Of a DNA stretch of 64,000 nt, positions 1 through 14,200 are shown piece by piece; position 1 is the stretch's first letter; each line of letters opens with the position of its first letter. This stretch comes from Melanocharis versteri (lineage: Eukaryota > Chordata > Aves > Passeriformes > Melanocharitidae). Below the pieces are notes generated by a model that had not been told where the DNA came from, searched no databases, and saw only the letters and a list, made by a program, of their open reading frames with translations. The DNA lies in the NCBI GenBank assembly GCA_013397845.1, contig VZTG01006403.1, positions 857,443 through 921,442 of the forward strand. Direction: 5' to 3'. The position numbers and the translations under genes are program-made.

Positions 1-1806
1 CAGCAAGAAGCAATACATTTTTAGATCTGACACTGAGTTGTAGAATGAAGTAGAAAATAACCTTGATTTGAGGGATTTCAGTTTCAATTAAAATGAAGGG
101 TAAACAAGTGCAGATCTATTGCTTAGCTTTTCAGGTCCAGATGGATGGCATTTGATGCATTTAGGAAACTAGCTAAAGCCTGAAGACCTCAAGAGGACTG
201 GATTGTAAAGCAAAGCTGGTCCTTCTTTGAATTGAAGGTGCAAAAATTGTCTGGAACAGGCATATCTTGTGAAGTGAAAAACATGGAAGAAAAGTTATCA
301 GATAGGACTGAATAAGGAGTAGAAAAAAGAACAGGTCAGCAAAGAAAGCCACATGTGAGAGGTCGGGAAATATATGGGTAAAATGAGAATTGGCGTGAGA
401 CAAGCTGAGTTTGACTCTACAGGAGATATTAAATGGCAAAAGGTCCTTCAGCCACATAAATAAAAGGGAAAAAAGAAAGTAGTTTGTCATGGCCCAACAA
501 TTTATCAGATACTTTGTTTCTGTTTCAGTTAGGATGCTGACTCTGAATATTCAGGCAGAGCAGGTTTTTAGTGGCTATGAAAACCTGGAAATTGAAATGA
601 CTTCAGCCGAAGCAGGAGAAACAGCTCAAGTCATATACTGGAGAATGGCTGGATCATTATCATCTTGGTATCTGGAAGGAACTGACACGTATAATTGCAG
701 GCTCTAGAACGATATTTTCAGTTAGACTTAACAGAGGAAAAAAGACCTTGTTGAGCTGCAGAATGTGGGACTGTCTTTGACAAACAGGCAAGGATGGCCC
801 TGTTGGAGTGCAGGCTACTCATAGAAACTGTTCTACCCTTTTAAAAGTAAGAATAGGACATACGGTAGCCGAAAAGGGAAAGAAAGTACAGGAGGCCAGA
901 TCAAGCGTGATCCAGGTAAACCTAGTCACTCTGATAAAAGCACTGGTGTTTCTAGTCATGGAAATGTTGTTCTCCTTGCTTAGCTCCTAGTGTGGTGTGT
1001 TATGTGAAACTGAGAGATACGCTGAGTAATGCCAGTAAAATTGTGACTAAGAGGTAAGCTAAAGGGCAGATTTAAGTGAAAAGAGACCTTTCTGACTGGA
1101 GGGAAGTTGTTATTGAAAGCTCTTCCTAATGATTGATTTTGGGACCTGCCTTCTGTGCTAATTTTACTAGAGACTGTTGCCTAGAAAATGGAAGTGTGCT
1201 AGTGAAACTAGTCGCAACAGGGTTGGGAGGTAATGGCAGAAGGACTAAATGCCTGAAGAACACAAGGCATGAAATGAGAGACACAGAGAGAAATAGGTTT
1301 GAGATTAGTTATAATAAGTAAAAGTAAATGCAAGGCCCTTGCTAAAAGAATTTGGTCTGTAACTGTGGGGTTCACTAGTCTGGACTAGCTGAAGAGGAGG
1401 AAAATGCTGCTGCAACTGAATGTCTCCAGTGCTCTGTGTGTGTCAGTGAAACAGCTATCCAGGTCCTGGAGTGTGGCAAGCAGGTTGTTTTCAATGTGCA
1501 CAGGTATAAATGCTGCTATGCTATGTTATACTATGTTATCCATTCTGAATCCTAGGGTGGGATACAGGCCGAGGGATTTCTTTAATGACAGGCATTTCTG
1601 ATTTGTGTTCAAATATGAACGCAGCCATTTGCATGCATTACTCACCCTGTTCCTTCTCCTTTGTTGCTGATCCTGGGATTTAGAAGAGCACAGACCTGTC
1701 CAATGTTTCTTAATCCAAAATTTGGTATAGACTGTCATTGGCAAGCTGTATTTTTAAGAAGCCTGCTTTGAAATGTTGGATCTTATCCTAATTGAAATCT
1801 TCTTAC

Positions 1807-1903
1807 CTGTTATGGGATTTGTCAGACCAATTCACTCAGGATGTCTTCGCATGAGAAGATGTACCATTGCTGCCAATGGAGAGGAGTTTCTTGGGTTCCA
1901 GCT
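1807..1903 (-). other. Candidate non-coding exon on minus strand
   Basis: On the minus strand the acceptor TATCTTTACCTACCTCTAG adjoins 1903 and a CAG|GTAAGA donor ends the 97-bp block at 1807. All three frames contain stops near the 3' end. Only the splice signals support it. Confidence 0.1.
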
Positions 1904-4900
1904 CTAGAGGTAGGTAAAGATAAGTCAGCTTTAGTGCTGTAGCCATTCCTCTTCTCTGCTGTCCTCTCTTCTTCATAGGACATCTTTTTTTTCCTTTCCA
2001 GTGGTAGCTGTCAAGATAATGTGAGACTGATAATATCTAGAGTTTATCTTTTCAGTGTTTCATCACATTTTGAGATACTGGAACAGAAACTCTTTCTACC
2101 TCTATCTCTCCAACTGCTGGCAGCCTAGTCCCTCCCCATGGGCTAAAACAGTGCTTTATACTTGGAGATTTACAGCATTAGTTGCAAAATCAGATTCTGC
2201 CACATGCTGAGAATTAGGTTCCATTTGCATCCCTCTTCCCTTGGACATGGATGATGTGCAGCATGGTAAATCTGATCAAGGCCCTGCAAAGATCTACCTC
2301 ACTGCTCGTTTTCATTTTTCGTTAGATAAGCGATTGAATATGTTCACCACAAACATTCTGCGTTTGAGCAAGAGTGGTTTCTTCAACAGCAAGATGTAAG
2401 GGATCAAGTCTGGCTTGTGGTGCTGTATAACTTACTGTCACAATAGGCCTATGATGGAAGGGGAGAATTCTGAGTTAATTTCTGATCTTCTTGTGCTTTG
2501 GGAGAGGAGGGACATTTTCTGCTTTGAGAGATGGCCGAGATGGCACCTGAAAATGTCTGTCGCTTCCTCAGTGTTCAGTAGCAGGCCTGTTTGTTCCCAG
2601 TCTGATCAGCTGCCATTGCATGCCGAGCAGGTACAGCTGAGAGGAATGCAGAGGATTTCAGTTGTTTGAGAAGAGGTGGGTGGGGGCCTTCAGAGTCCGT
2701 GAATTCATTAAAATTCCATGTTGAGTTGCAGTGTAAATGCGTGGGCCTTAATATGCAGGGCTCCAACAGGTAAATACTCGAATCTTGGATACAAGACGTA
2801 GCAAGTTTTTACCTGCCCTTCATCCAAAAAGCTCACCAAGTACTCTATATCCACCCAAAAGGCAGTGCTCACCGCTACCTGAATGTAATGCAAACTGATA
2901 GACGCAAGCACAGATTAGGGGCTGCAATTGACCTTTAGATGGATGTCTGCCACAAGAGTGTGCATTGTTTACACTTAACAAAACTCAGAAGAAATCAGAC
3001 ACTCTTTACGTTGCTGTTCTCTTTGAACACACGTTACTTTGCTGACAGCATCTATTTGTGCTGTGCGTTGTATAAACCACTCTCAGTACCTCGAGCTTCT
3101 CTCTTAAACCCCAAAAGTCACAAAGCCTCCACTGGGCAAGTAATCTCATGGATCAGAAGCACAGAGAATAGGGCCAAAAGCTGCCTGCAGGCGCCCTGCC
3201 TTTGCACACTCCAGTTGAACCCTGTGAGGTAATTTGGCCCTTTTCGGGAGCAGTCTGCTCCATGTGCCGCGATCCTCTCATACCGGAGCTGGTGACTTTG
3301 CTCAGAGCAATTTCAGCGTAGACTTGACTCTGCAGCCTGCAAGCCCAGGGCAGTGCTTCTTGCAGCAGGCGTGGGATGAGGGAGCCACGGTGCTCTCTGT
3401 CCTGTCTCATCATCCAGAAGCAGCACAATATCTTGGAACAGAATTTGCTCTTCTCGCCTGCAAAGATGTGAATGTGCAAAGGTGGTTCCTGAACCCCCAC
3501 AAAAAAGGGACTAGGTACCCTCAGGAGCTGTGGTGCTCACCTGCTCATCTGCAGCTGCAGTTCTCTGCAACTTGTGGGGTATCTGGGGGGCTTGTTCTTC
3601 ACTCAGCATGCCTCTTTTCCAGTTACTTGCTCCTTTCAGTGGACAAGTCAACTGGGGGATGTGAAACCACACAGCTTTAGATCTCTTCCATTTATTTCTC
3701 TTTTTAAAAATAAAATGTTGAAAGAGAGCTGTGGTCACGGAAAAAAAGAATAATTTCTCTGCTATAGCAAGGGAATGAAAACATCTGCAGGAAGAGAAAA
3801 CACTGAAAGTAGAGAACTGTGTTATTCTTTGGAGAGAATGTTGGGATTAAGGTTTAAAAAAACTTTATTTCTTTTTAAGGCATCCAGTTTTTACAGGTCT
3901 CAGTTTCTTCAGGGATCAGATATTTAAAAGACATTTTCTTGATCTGACTCTTTTGCAGGACCTGAGTATTTTGAAAGACTTCCTGCACATACATGCCAGT
4001 TATTTGATCTGATCATTGTTTTAATAAAACTATTATTTAACTAACCACGAGTTAATTTCTTTGGCCCTTTGGGAGCCAGCCACAAATAGTAGCAAGTTAT
4101 TGTGTAACCTGGCTAAAGCTGAGCTCCTTGTCTTCCTTGCCAACTCCCACCATTGACAAAACCACTTACAAATGGAATTTTTTTTCTTAATGGAGTTAGA
4201 CTATTATGAAAAAAAATCTTGTGAGATCCTTAAAAGTTGTGTTCATGTAACCTTTTTCTAATCCCTTTTAATCTGATTTTTTTCTGCCTAAGGATGTAAG
4301 TAGATGCTCTGTAAGGACAGAAGGTATTGTCTAAGATCTGTTGTGTGGAACAATTAGCACAGAGAAACACTAACCATAACTGGAGTGTGCCTGGCCTCTA
4401 CTTCAGTGAGAGGATATTAGAAAGCTCACTGAAATTTCTTCCTTCTGGTAACCTCCATATTGGGATAACTTTCAAGGAATTTTCGAAGAGAGGGAAAAAA
4501 TTACTCAAAATGAAAAGGTGTTTGTTTAAACTATTCTGGAAAATTTCAGAATTTTGGTTCAGGAGCGGGTAATTTTATTTTCACTGTGACATGAAGTGTT
4601 CCAAAACTTCCTTCTCTGTTACAAATGAAACTTTGAAACAAAAAAGATGGCTGTGCAGATAAGCCAGTGAGAGAAGAGCAATGTTTACTGGGAATGACTG
4701 TGTGAGACCATTCAGTTCCGCAGTGATGTGTTAGTAAAATATGCCTGACGTACAAGAGAGGCTGTATTTGTAGCAAACACATTCCCTTGCACACAAGTAT
4801 TAGCGCTGGTGTTTACTGCTCACTGAGTCAGAACGATTGTAGGCTACAGCTTCTTTTTATTGGGACATCATAGCTGTTGCTCCAGTGACCTATTCTGGCT

Positions 4901-7418
4901 TAGATACTTAGTCTAAATTCAGAATAAACGAACTGTTTCCAAAAAGGTGAGACAGCTGTTGTGTGGTCTGCGAGTGTGTAGTGTAACACAGGAAATTGTG
5001 GCTTTATTTTAAGGAGGAGAAGGTGTGTAGGGTCACCAAGACCCCTTGTGAAACAGCCTCGTGCTTGAGTACAAGCAAGTAGAGATGGATGCACCTGGGA
5101 AATAGAAGTGCCCCGCCAGGACTATGAAGGGGAGCTTGGGGTGGGAGAAAGAGTCTGGAGGACAAGGATTTCAGATCAGCAGGCAGCTGACTTCAGAGGC
5201 CTCCCTAGGCTGGTCTCATGGCCAAAAGCATTAAGGCGGCCTTTGAATATAAAAACCAGGTAGGATCAGTAAACAGAGGCCTAAGTCTCGTTTTCACCTG
5301 GGTGAAGAGTGCTTTATTGGTGCAGACCACACGGAATGGGATGTCTTCTGCAACTCGTGTCCAAAGAAAGTTGAAAAATGGGATGGGACAGTGAAGACCA
5401 AAAAAAGACCTGTTGGGATGGGGAAGTGGGAAATACTTGGGGAAGATTTTTTTCATACTTGTGTGTGGTTGAGGTCATCTGGCAATCAAAAATTTTCGGA
5501 ATAGTGCTGAACTCTTCATCTCCAGAGATGGCCAAATGAAGACCAGGAGATCAGCTGTTTCCCAGAGATATTTTGTAGTTGAAAACAATATTTAAGCTTA
5601 GTCCATCGACAACAGAGAAAAACTCCTCAATCTTTTCTACAAAATGCCATTTGCAATAAATATTTTTGGCTCAAAAATACATCAGCTCTATAGATGGAGC
5701 TAGTAAATTTATTTAGGCTAGCATTTTCAGGATGCATCCTTTGCAAAGGTAACCTGGAAGTATTTTCAAATAACTGCATGGTAAGGCATTTACTGGCCTT
5801 GTAGCTGTCTCAGTCAGACACTGGAGAAAAGAGTTTTCTGTTACCACTGATCAAAGCTAGGCAGACCTGCCTGGTTCTGTGCAGTAGATAAAACTGATCA
5901 AGGAAACGCGAAAGAGCAACGCTGTACAACTTGTCTCAGTACTACCGGGCTTTAAGTAAACCATAAACATTCCCTGGAGAATGGCTTATGAGTAGGCAAA
6001 TGAAACAAAAACAATTTAAAGGTGATAAAACTCTGTTGACATGAATACTGTTCAGGTAAACCACGCTGGACATATTTACAAGCAGAAGCTAGCACCTATT
6101 TAACTTTGTCCCAGGAGAATGAAGCTGTTCACACAGGAGGCTTTGCAAGTATAGAAGGTCTAATTCACCAGCAGACTCTGCTGCCTGACAGCTGTCCTTG
6201 ACAACAAACCTATGTTTTTTTCAAATCAGTTGAGGAAGTTCTGCCTCTGTGAAGGTTGTTGTTGAGCCTCAGTTGGGAGGGAGATTTTGAGAGCATTGCT
6301 GCCTCTGCATGCTGTTGTCTGTGGCCAGTGCAGGTGCTGGAAGGATCTGTGCCACTGGACCTCCTCTATCAGTGTCCCTGAAAACTTGGTTTGGACTGGG
6401 AGGCAGAGGTTAGAGGTTTTTGACAGACAGACAGATAGTCTTTGTGAGAAGAAAGAAGCCAACCTTGTTGTAACTCTATTTGAAGTTCTTCCAAGGGCTG
6501 CTTAGGGGACCCAAAGCCTTTCCAAGTTTAGTATCACGTTTAGATACTGCTTCTTTGTTACAGAAGTACTGAGAACAAAGTAAGAATGCAAAAGTAAGAA
6601 TTCTGGGTCCTTCAGCTCTAAGGAGAAGGCCCAGCACAGTGACAACGTCTGTAAGTTTTCTCTCTTAACACTGGAGTTTCCCACTCTGACAGAGCAATGG
6701 TATCTTGCTTTGCAGCAGATTTCAATGCCCTGCTGTAATCTTCAAGAGAGGCTGCTTCCCCTGGGAGCGCATGGCTCCAGTTCACACCAAGGAACTCCCT
6801 ACACTGTGAAGCGTGGTTTTATTTTAGCACTGTTTCTCTTGCAGGTAGCATGATGGGCGGGGGTAGAAATTAGAGCCCTGTTTTCTGTAAGTGGATGTTG
6901 TTTCCCTGGGTGAAGATCTAGAGTAGCTTCACTGCTGTTGGGGAATGAGTCTACAACTCATATTCAGGTAAATGGGTTTGTCTTAGGATGCTTTCCTCTG
7001 AAAAAGGGCAGGATAATGAATACATAGACAGTGGCCCATACACATTGCTTTCTGCACCCTTTGCTCTGATCTTACTATTCTATTTCTGTTCAGATAAACA
7101 GCCCAGAATTCACCATCCTTTTAGGTATCATGAAAAATTAAAACCAAGAAAAGCCTGGTCTCCTTGATATGCAGAAATCCCCAGGCTAATTTTTCCTCAG
7201 GGTCAGGAATAACTGATGGGTGAAGTTTTAGATAAAAAGGGCAAGCACATTCTGGGCAATGAAGAAATTAATCTGTGTAGTTCAAGAGAGCTGGGTTCTT
7301 TTCTTCTTTTTGGTCCTCCTTACCTCTGCTCATCAGTTCATTATTTTTCATGTTCTGAAGGGATACAAAACCAGCCCCACATCTCTTGAAAGAAACTAGG
7401 AATTGAAGGGAATGCAGA

Positions 7419-7428
7419 ATTTGCAAAT
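7419..7428. promoter_or_regulatory. Palindromic octamer ATTTGCAAAT
   Basis: ATTTGCAAAT is a self-complementary POU-type octamer site followed by GCACCTGCC, which contains an E-box-like CACCTG. A single site; binding is inferred only from the word. Confidence 0.2.
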
Positions 7429-7737
7429 GCACCTGCCATAAAAGATAAACTGTACTGATGCACTGGAGCAGGTTTGGTTGTGGGAGATATTCAGAGGCCT
7501 TTAGGAACAGGCATAGAGAAATACACCCAGTGAATTACCCCACCGTGGGGTACTGAAACAGCATGTATGATTTCTAGGGGTCTTCTGAAGGTCTATTCCT
7601 TTCCTGCTCATAGCAGTGTCACCCAGTGATCTTCTCAGTACCTGAAAATCTTGACCTAAGGTAATGAGGTGGCCTTTTTCTTTTAATCTTTACATCTCCT
7701 GTCCTCATGGTAAAGCAATTTTTTCTTGCAGACTTTA

Positions 7738-7769
7738 TTTCCTCATGTATACAATGGGGATATTTACAG
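7738..7769 (+). mobile_element. Short MIR-core-like match
   Basis: TTTCCTCATGTATACAATGG followed by GGATATTTACAG is similar to the MIR core (TTTCCTCATCTGTAAAATGG, then GGATAAT). Only about 32 bp are recognisable, and neither the tRNA-like head nor the 3' tail can be followed. Chance similarity is possible. Confidence 0.3.
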
Positions 7770-10700
7770 CAGTTCCCCAAACAGCTTGGACTGGTGTCCT
7801 AGAGTAGTGCTGATGTCCCAGTTGTGCAGGGATTGGGGTCCTGCTCGCAGGCTGTGACTGCTGCTGACCAAGACAGGGTCAGGGAGGGAGCTCTGCTGAT
7901 CTCTCAAGCTGCTCCCCTCTTCACCTCCTCCTGGGCTTCATTTTGGCTCACACCACCCATCTAGGACCCTCTGGGACAAATCCCCGATTACAGCCCTGAC
8001 TTCATTGCCTCTGCTTATTGCTCTTACTGAACTCATCTTGGGCTTGATTCACAAGTGTGTTAATACAGCCTAGCCTTGGTGCAGGCCTGCAGAAGCCACT
8101 GATTTGGAGAAACACGGTGAACAAAATTTTTAACAGGTTCTCTTATCATGCTGGCCAATACTTACCAGGACAAATATTTTAAAGCAATTTTTTATCTGTG
8201 AATGGCTAGCCACAAATAATTCTGATAGTACTATATTTTGAATTTTTCTTGCTGTCTCTCTAGTGTTGGTGGCATTTTCAGTCCAGCAGTTTCCTGTAAG
8301 AGCTAGTGTACCCTATGCACAATACTAAACTTAGTGGAGAGACAGGAAGTTTTTTGGCCTGACGTCAACTTGCAGTGATGTAGCCAGAGCTGTACAGCTG
8401 GTGATTTAAATCATATGGCTTTGTTCATCTGCTCTGGTTGGCTAGTAAACTTTTGGAGGATTTATGCTAAAACTCTCTTTTCCTGTCATTTTCCCCTTTG
8501 ATTTGATACATTTTCTGAAACCTAAGAGAGACAGTAGGCAAAATGTTTTTAGCATGACACATTTAGATGCACCTAAACATAGTAAAATATATATTCTTTT
8601 GTGGAAAAATATATAAAAATATGTTACGTGTATGTTGAAGGCATTTAAAATATATATGTAATCCAAGAGAGTAATTATAAATTGCATACAAACAAAGAGA
8701 TGCACACTTACTTATTTGCCTGCCTGTATATGAGCATCTGTGCAAATTTATCAGTGAAGGAAAGAATATTAATATCAGCATGCATGTGAAGAGATGATAT
8801 GAAGGCTGTCATGCCAAAATGTGTTCCATATTTATTAATTTTTATTTTGTTCTGTTTGGAAAATAGTAGCTACAATGTACATATTAGATGGTCTGTATAT
8901 AACCCCAATCTGCTGGTGTGACACTGGATCTGGGTTCATAGGTGGGTTTCTCGCTCAATTCTGCTGCTTTAAAGAGACATGTCTGGGTAATTCTCTATAA
9001 TTCCTCTTTGGATTTCAGACACTAAAGTACATGAGTGCTGATATAGTGTGTGTGTGAGTGTCCTGAAGTTTTGGTCCTGCATGTGGCATGGGAAAAAGGT
9101 GGAATCTGCAGATATGAAAAGGGTATGGGTCAGAATGCAAGAAGAAAGTGAGCTACTTGTGTCTCTTCTAATTTAAGCCAGGCTGCTGTGAGCACAAGAG
9201 GCTGTATATGCAGATCAAGGTTACCAAGGGACATAGACACCTCTGGCTTAAGTTATTTTCCTTATTAAACTGGCAGTGGAAGAAGTAAGTGATGTAAAAT
9301 TCTCTAGATCAACTCAAAAGCACTGAAATATCATCTGTGCCCTAGAAAATTAAATTGGCTTTATGGTCAGACAATGCCCAGAAGTGTAATCCTGAGACAC
9401 AAGAGGATTTGGATTGTAAAGTACTCAAATTAAAGGAGTGCTTATGTTCTGGGAGTTTGATTCTTCCTACCACAAGTGGTGTTTGGTTCTGGGATTTTTG
9501 TTTGGACCTGCCTGTGCCTCTTACAAAACCAAAACAAGCAAGCTGTCATTTTTACAAAAGGCCAGATGTATTTTTACTTTTTGCAAAGACAGACAAATAT
9601 CAGTGCTGAGGTATTAAAAAGCATAGCTACTAAAATGTGTCGCAATTCTTTCTGTTCGTTTCCCCCCTTTCTACATTTGCCTGCTTTTTTGTGCCGTTCA
9701 ACTTGTTTGCTTGTAAAATCTTCCTTGGAGCCACATTCGTGCAGACAGACTAAAACATTTTTGACTCTGAATGAATCCCCTGAGGTAAAATTTACTCAGA
9801 TAATATCTTGGTTACTACCTAACCTGTTTGGGTTATTTTTGAACACTATAAAGCGGTAGCACCAACAAAGGAAAACTCTGCATGGTACATACCAGTAGCA
9901 GCTCACTTCAAGTAACTTAAGATCTCTGCTTCTGCACAGAACACCTACATCTTGCAGCTCTCTGTAGATGTCAGAAATCAGAAACTGAAATGTTTCAGGT
10001 GATCCCCCCAACTCCCCATCCAACATTTTTTTTCCTTTGTGCAAAAGCGAACAAAACATTTTGATTTACCTGATCACAGACATAACTGTTCAAGAATGCC
10101 AAGTATACATAACAGCACAGATGTGAATGAACTGGACAAGCAGTGCTGAGTAATCACTCTATAACCAGCTGTGATTAGGCACAGGTCCCAAAGCAAAAGC
10201 CAGGCTCTGAGCAGGCCTGACTTTCCTGGTTCAGATCAAAACCTCATGGCTCTTTGTTTCTATAAAGCATTGAAGCAAGTCCCTGGTTCTTCAGTCTGGA
10301 AACAAATTCAGATTTGGATTCCAAACCTGTAGCTTAGCTTCATCTCTAATAAAGCTGATGTTCCACAGATTTGGATTTCTAGCCGTTTCTCCAGATGCCT
10401 GTTGTAAGACGGATGCTGTTCCAGCAGGGGCTGCCAACCTGGCAGCACTGCTCTTTCTGCTGTGTGTTGCACGTGGGCTGAGAACAGCAGCTCTGCTGAC
10501 CAGCTCTGCCAGCACTCCCTGTTGGGGGGAAAGGGGGAAAAGAGATAAGCGAGGATTTCTTTGCCTGATAGAGGAAATGTTTTTTTTTTTACTTTCTGCT
10601 GCTGCAAACTTAGGAGAGATCATAAATCAAAATTTATCTACTTAAGGAGTGCAAGACCGGTCCTAAAATGGTGGGAAAGTTTTTAAAGGGAAAGCAGGTT

Positions 10701-11036
10701 AAAAGAAAAGTTATTGGGCTTAAGAAAAGACCACGAGGAACAAGTCTGGACACATTAGTCAGAATGAATTGAATTATAGCTATGCAACTCTTTAAAAAAA
10801 TAAATCTCTATTAAGCTCTACGGACCTATTCCCTAAGAGGAATTTCTGTTGTGCAGGAGATTCTGGGCTGTGGTAGGAAGACTATAAAGCATAGTCTTGT
10901 CAGTCTCCTCTGTGATGCTGTGATGCTTTACCCATCTGCTGGCAGACAAAGAGCTCAAGGCCTGGGGAGCTCCATTGACCTGATGGTGTTCATCTGCTGA
11001 GTCCTGCTGGGGTGGGACAGCCTGCTTCTCCTGCAG

Positions 11037-11227
11037 AACGCTCTGAGGCCTCTGCACAGCAACTCTCCTCCTTGGGGTCAGCATGGACACCTTTTCAAAC
11101 ATCAAGCGTGCTCTGTTGTGTGAGGATGGTGATAGCGAAGTTTTCAAGGGGAGCTGCTGTCTTGGCTCTGTGCTTGAGCAGTGCTGGCAGGTTCAGGAGA
11201 AAATGGCTTGCTCCTGCAGCAAGAGAG
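11037..11227 (+). other. Candidate exon with strong-context ATG
   Basis: A pyrimidine-rich acceptor (CCTGCTTCTCCTGCAG) ends at 11036 and a near-consensus donor (GAGAG|GTGAGT) begins at 11228, giving a 191-bp block. An ATG at 11083 has A at -3 and G at +4. It follows an in-frame TGA (11044), and its frame stays open for 48 codons to the donor, ending one base into the next codon; read into the intron it stops at once (GAG TAA). The peptide begins MDTFSNIKRALLC and is cysteine-rich at its end; I recognise no family. It could be a first coding exon, an exon of a non-coding transcript, or chance. Confidence 0.2.
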
Positions 11228-14200
11228 GTGAGTAACAACTGGATGCATGAGTAGTTGTGTTCGATGGCAGGATCTGGCCTGGCCAGGTGTGAAGGCTTGT
11301 CAGCTGGGAAGAAGTTGGGCTTTTTCTTTCTGGCGAGTTTTTTAAAAATAGAGGATTGATCCTACTCTCGATTCAAGTAGTTTTTGTCTTCCATTGATTT
11401 AAAGGCTGGAGAGGCAGCACAATGTACGTAAGGATTTAGAGTCAGCTTCGATTTCCTTTCTTTTGCATTGTATAAGGACTTTCTCAAAATCATGGAACAA
11501 TTTGCACAATAAGAAGTTGTTCCTCCAGAAAGTTGCTGGTAAAGATAGGATAAACTGTGTAGTTTTGAATATGAAAAGAAACCTCCAAGGAGGAAGTCTG
11601 TTAAGAGAAATTCAGAGAAAGTTCTAGCCCAGAGCATTTTTTAAAGCTGCTTTATCTATCAAAGCCTGTAAGCAGTAATCCTTCCTGGACCAATGCTAGT
11701 TTTAAAGTCTTGACTATTTCTGTTCCCTGTCAAATGTAAATAATTTTCTTCTTCTTACATATAGGTTCTTTTATAAAGATTCTGTGCTTGTCTCCACTCC
11801 AATTCTTAAATTTCTTTTTATTTTTCTTCTTAGGAATCTAGATTGGAATGACCAGAACCTACTTTTAGGACTGGAATGCTCTTAGGATTATTTCAGGGAT
11901 TCAGAGAATTGTCAGAGTTCAAACTGTTTCTACATAGTAATCTCTATGTGAATTTAGGGAGTTAAATTTAGGTGCCCATCATAAAATATGGGGGTCAGCA
12001 CCAGCCAACAGGGTAATGACACCAATTTTTCAGGCACTCAAGCTCTCTGAAGTTTCACAGAAGGTCTTGTTGAAGGTCTACAGTGTGATCCAAAGCAGAA
12101 AAGTAATTACAAAAAAAAGTATTTCAGTTGACAAAGTGTTTGGTGTAGACCCCAAACTATTGCAATTTGCTGAACAATTAAGTGCTAGTTCTGTAAAGCA
12201 AGTAAGTGTGGATGTGTTTTAAGTGACCTTACTAAGTGCTTACATGCCTTGCTTGTGTCTGTTACTCAGCCAAGACCTTCTGGTTGGTTTGTGTGCTGAA
12301 GCTGTGAATGCCCAATTCAGCAGATACCCTGACAATCTGTGTGTGTTCATGCCTTGCTTACTAATCAAAATGTTTTATTGAAAGCTGAATTAAATCGTAT
12401 CAGTTTGGTTTATGCTTTCAGGAGCAGTCTGAGGTACGTGCAGAGTACATTACAGATATTGATGTACTCAGTATTTTTCTGTTCTTGTGTTATTTCTATC
12501 TACCTAGATAAATTCAGGGCAAACTTCTCCTCCCTCTTGAGGAACTTGGGCAGTTCCTCAGATTACTGCGCCTTGCTTTAGCTGGGTGTGCCTTTAGTTT
12601 TTAATTAACACTGTTAAATAAACAAAACAACCAACAAACAATTCCCAAAGGGAAGTAAACCACAAGAACGATGTTGAAATGCTCATAAGAGCTGAACCCC
12701 GAGTCTCAGGAGACGCAATGTTATGGCCACGGCTCTGCCCTTGACTCGTCCTTTGGCTCTAAGTAAGAGGAGGTGTTTGTTCCTGAGCAAAGGGGGAGAA
12801 GTGGCCTAAGTTTCAGTGTAGGAAGCAGCAAGGGCTGCTCGATGCTAGTTCAGGTACAGATTGTGACTGTCCTCCCAAAATCTGCAGGTGGGCATTGGCC
12901 TTTTTTTCTCAGTTTCTCATCTGGCAAAAGGAAATCCTGCTACAAAATTCCTGTAGGAGATACTTAGAAGCATCAATGCTCTTCATTTCAGTGTTCTGGG
13001 AGGAACGGAAAAGCATTCTCCCCGCCTCCTCTCCTTGCCCATTTGCTGTGTGGGGTTAGGAGGCAGCGCAGTGAGTACGTGAGTATCGCATGTTGAAAAC
13101 AGCCAAGGAGAGGTGACTCCTCAGGCTCCCATTTCAAGTACCTGCCAGTACCCTGTGTCAAGAAAGAAGTTCCCTAGGCTGAACTTGTGGTGTCTTGTGC
13201 CCAGAGTGAGAATAAATCCCATTGATAACTTGAGTTTTGGTTGTTACTAGACGCACTGAAATAGTGCATCAGACCTGAGCACTGCTGAGGCTTGGTGGCA
13301 AAAATCCTGGAGTAAAGCGGTAGGCTAAAGTTTCCAGCTTAATTGCATTTAATTAGTCTAACTTAAAAACTTAACCATGTTGCTAGGATGGATTTTCCTT
13401 TGTTTAGCTTCTTTTGGTGTGGCTTAACAAATTTTAACCATCTAAGACTGACTCTTGGTTGGAGGGACCATAGGTGGTAGAGCACATATCCTTCGGTGGA
13501 ATAATGAAATGTTTACATTATGCAGTCCTATTGTGAGATCAATCAGGCTACAAGGCTGGATATATAAACAGAATCTGCAGGTGGTCCCTGTGTCTCCTTG
13601 CCCAGAAGACATGCTTTAATCCTCAGGAAGTAGGCAGAGTAGAGGTTCCAGGAGGCAGCCAGCCCAAGCAAAATAAAAGAACAAAACCAGCCTGAACAAT
13701 GCAACGCATGTCAAGCTCACAGCGCAATCACTGCAAATAGCAGCTGACGGGAAACTTCACGACAATTCATCCATCAGTTAAAATTGCCAGACTCGGGATC
13801 CTGGGATTAATGAGTATCTTACTGAGACACTACAAGCATGAAATGTCAGGCAGAAAGGATGGGTAACGCATCTCGTGTGGCCTCCAATTGGTTTGCTCCC
13901 TTTCCAGCTGTTTGTTACTGGGCAAGTTCTCCTGAGGAAAATCTCTTGCTCTGTGTTTTTGCATTTGCTCTGTTTTTCTCAGCTGCTATAGCCCCTAAGT
14001 ATTTCTGCTCCTTGATGATGCAAGCAGAATGCTAAATTTTGAGTTACTTGGGCCGCAAGGTGGGAGGCAAGTGGGAGAATTGAGCATCCATACATGTTAG
14101 TACCTTTGGTGTGGGGATTGTGCTAATAACTCTCTGGCATGTAAGCACTCAAGGGGTGTGAGCAAAAAAAGTATAGCTCAAGCTTGTTCAAAAACAGATA

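Larger units (their letters stand above)
1..11036. other. Non-coding, mostly unique sequence
   Basis: No supportable gene. Open frames are short (the longest, 3234-3680 on +, is 148 codons and starts with TTG). Two areas are relatively GC-rich (about 3160-3600 and 7790-8000), but neither is a CpG island by eye. The stretch 8575-8680 is very AT-rich (TATATA and AAAATAT runs). Only the 7.74 kb MIR-like scrap, the 7419 octamer palindrome and the minus-strand exon candidate at 1807-1903 stand out. Confidence 0.8.

Noticed and set aside
3234..3680. 148-codon plus-strand frame in a relatively GC-rich patch
   Set aside because: TTG start, overlapped by an equally open antisense frame; GC-rich DNA simply has fewer stops. 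No recognised domain.
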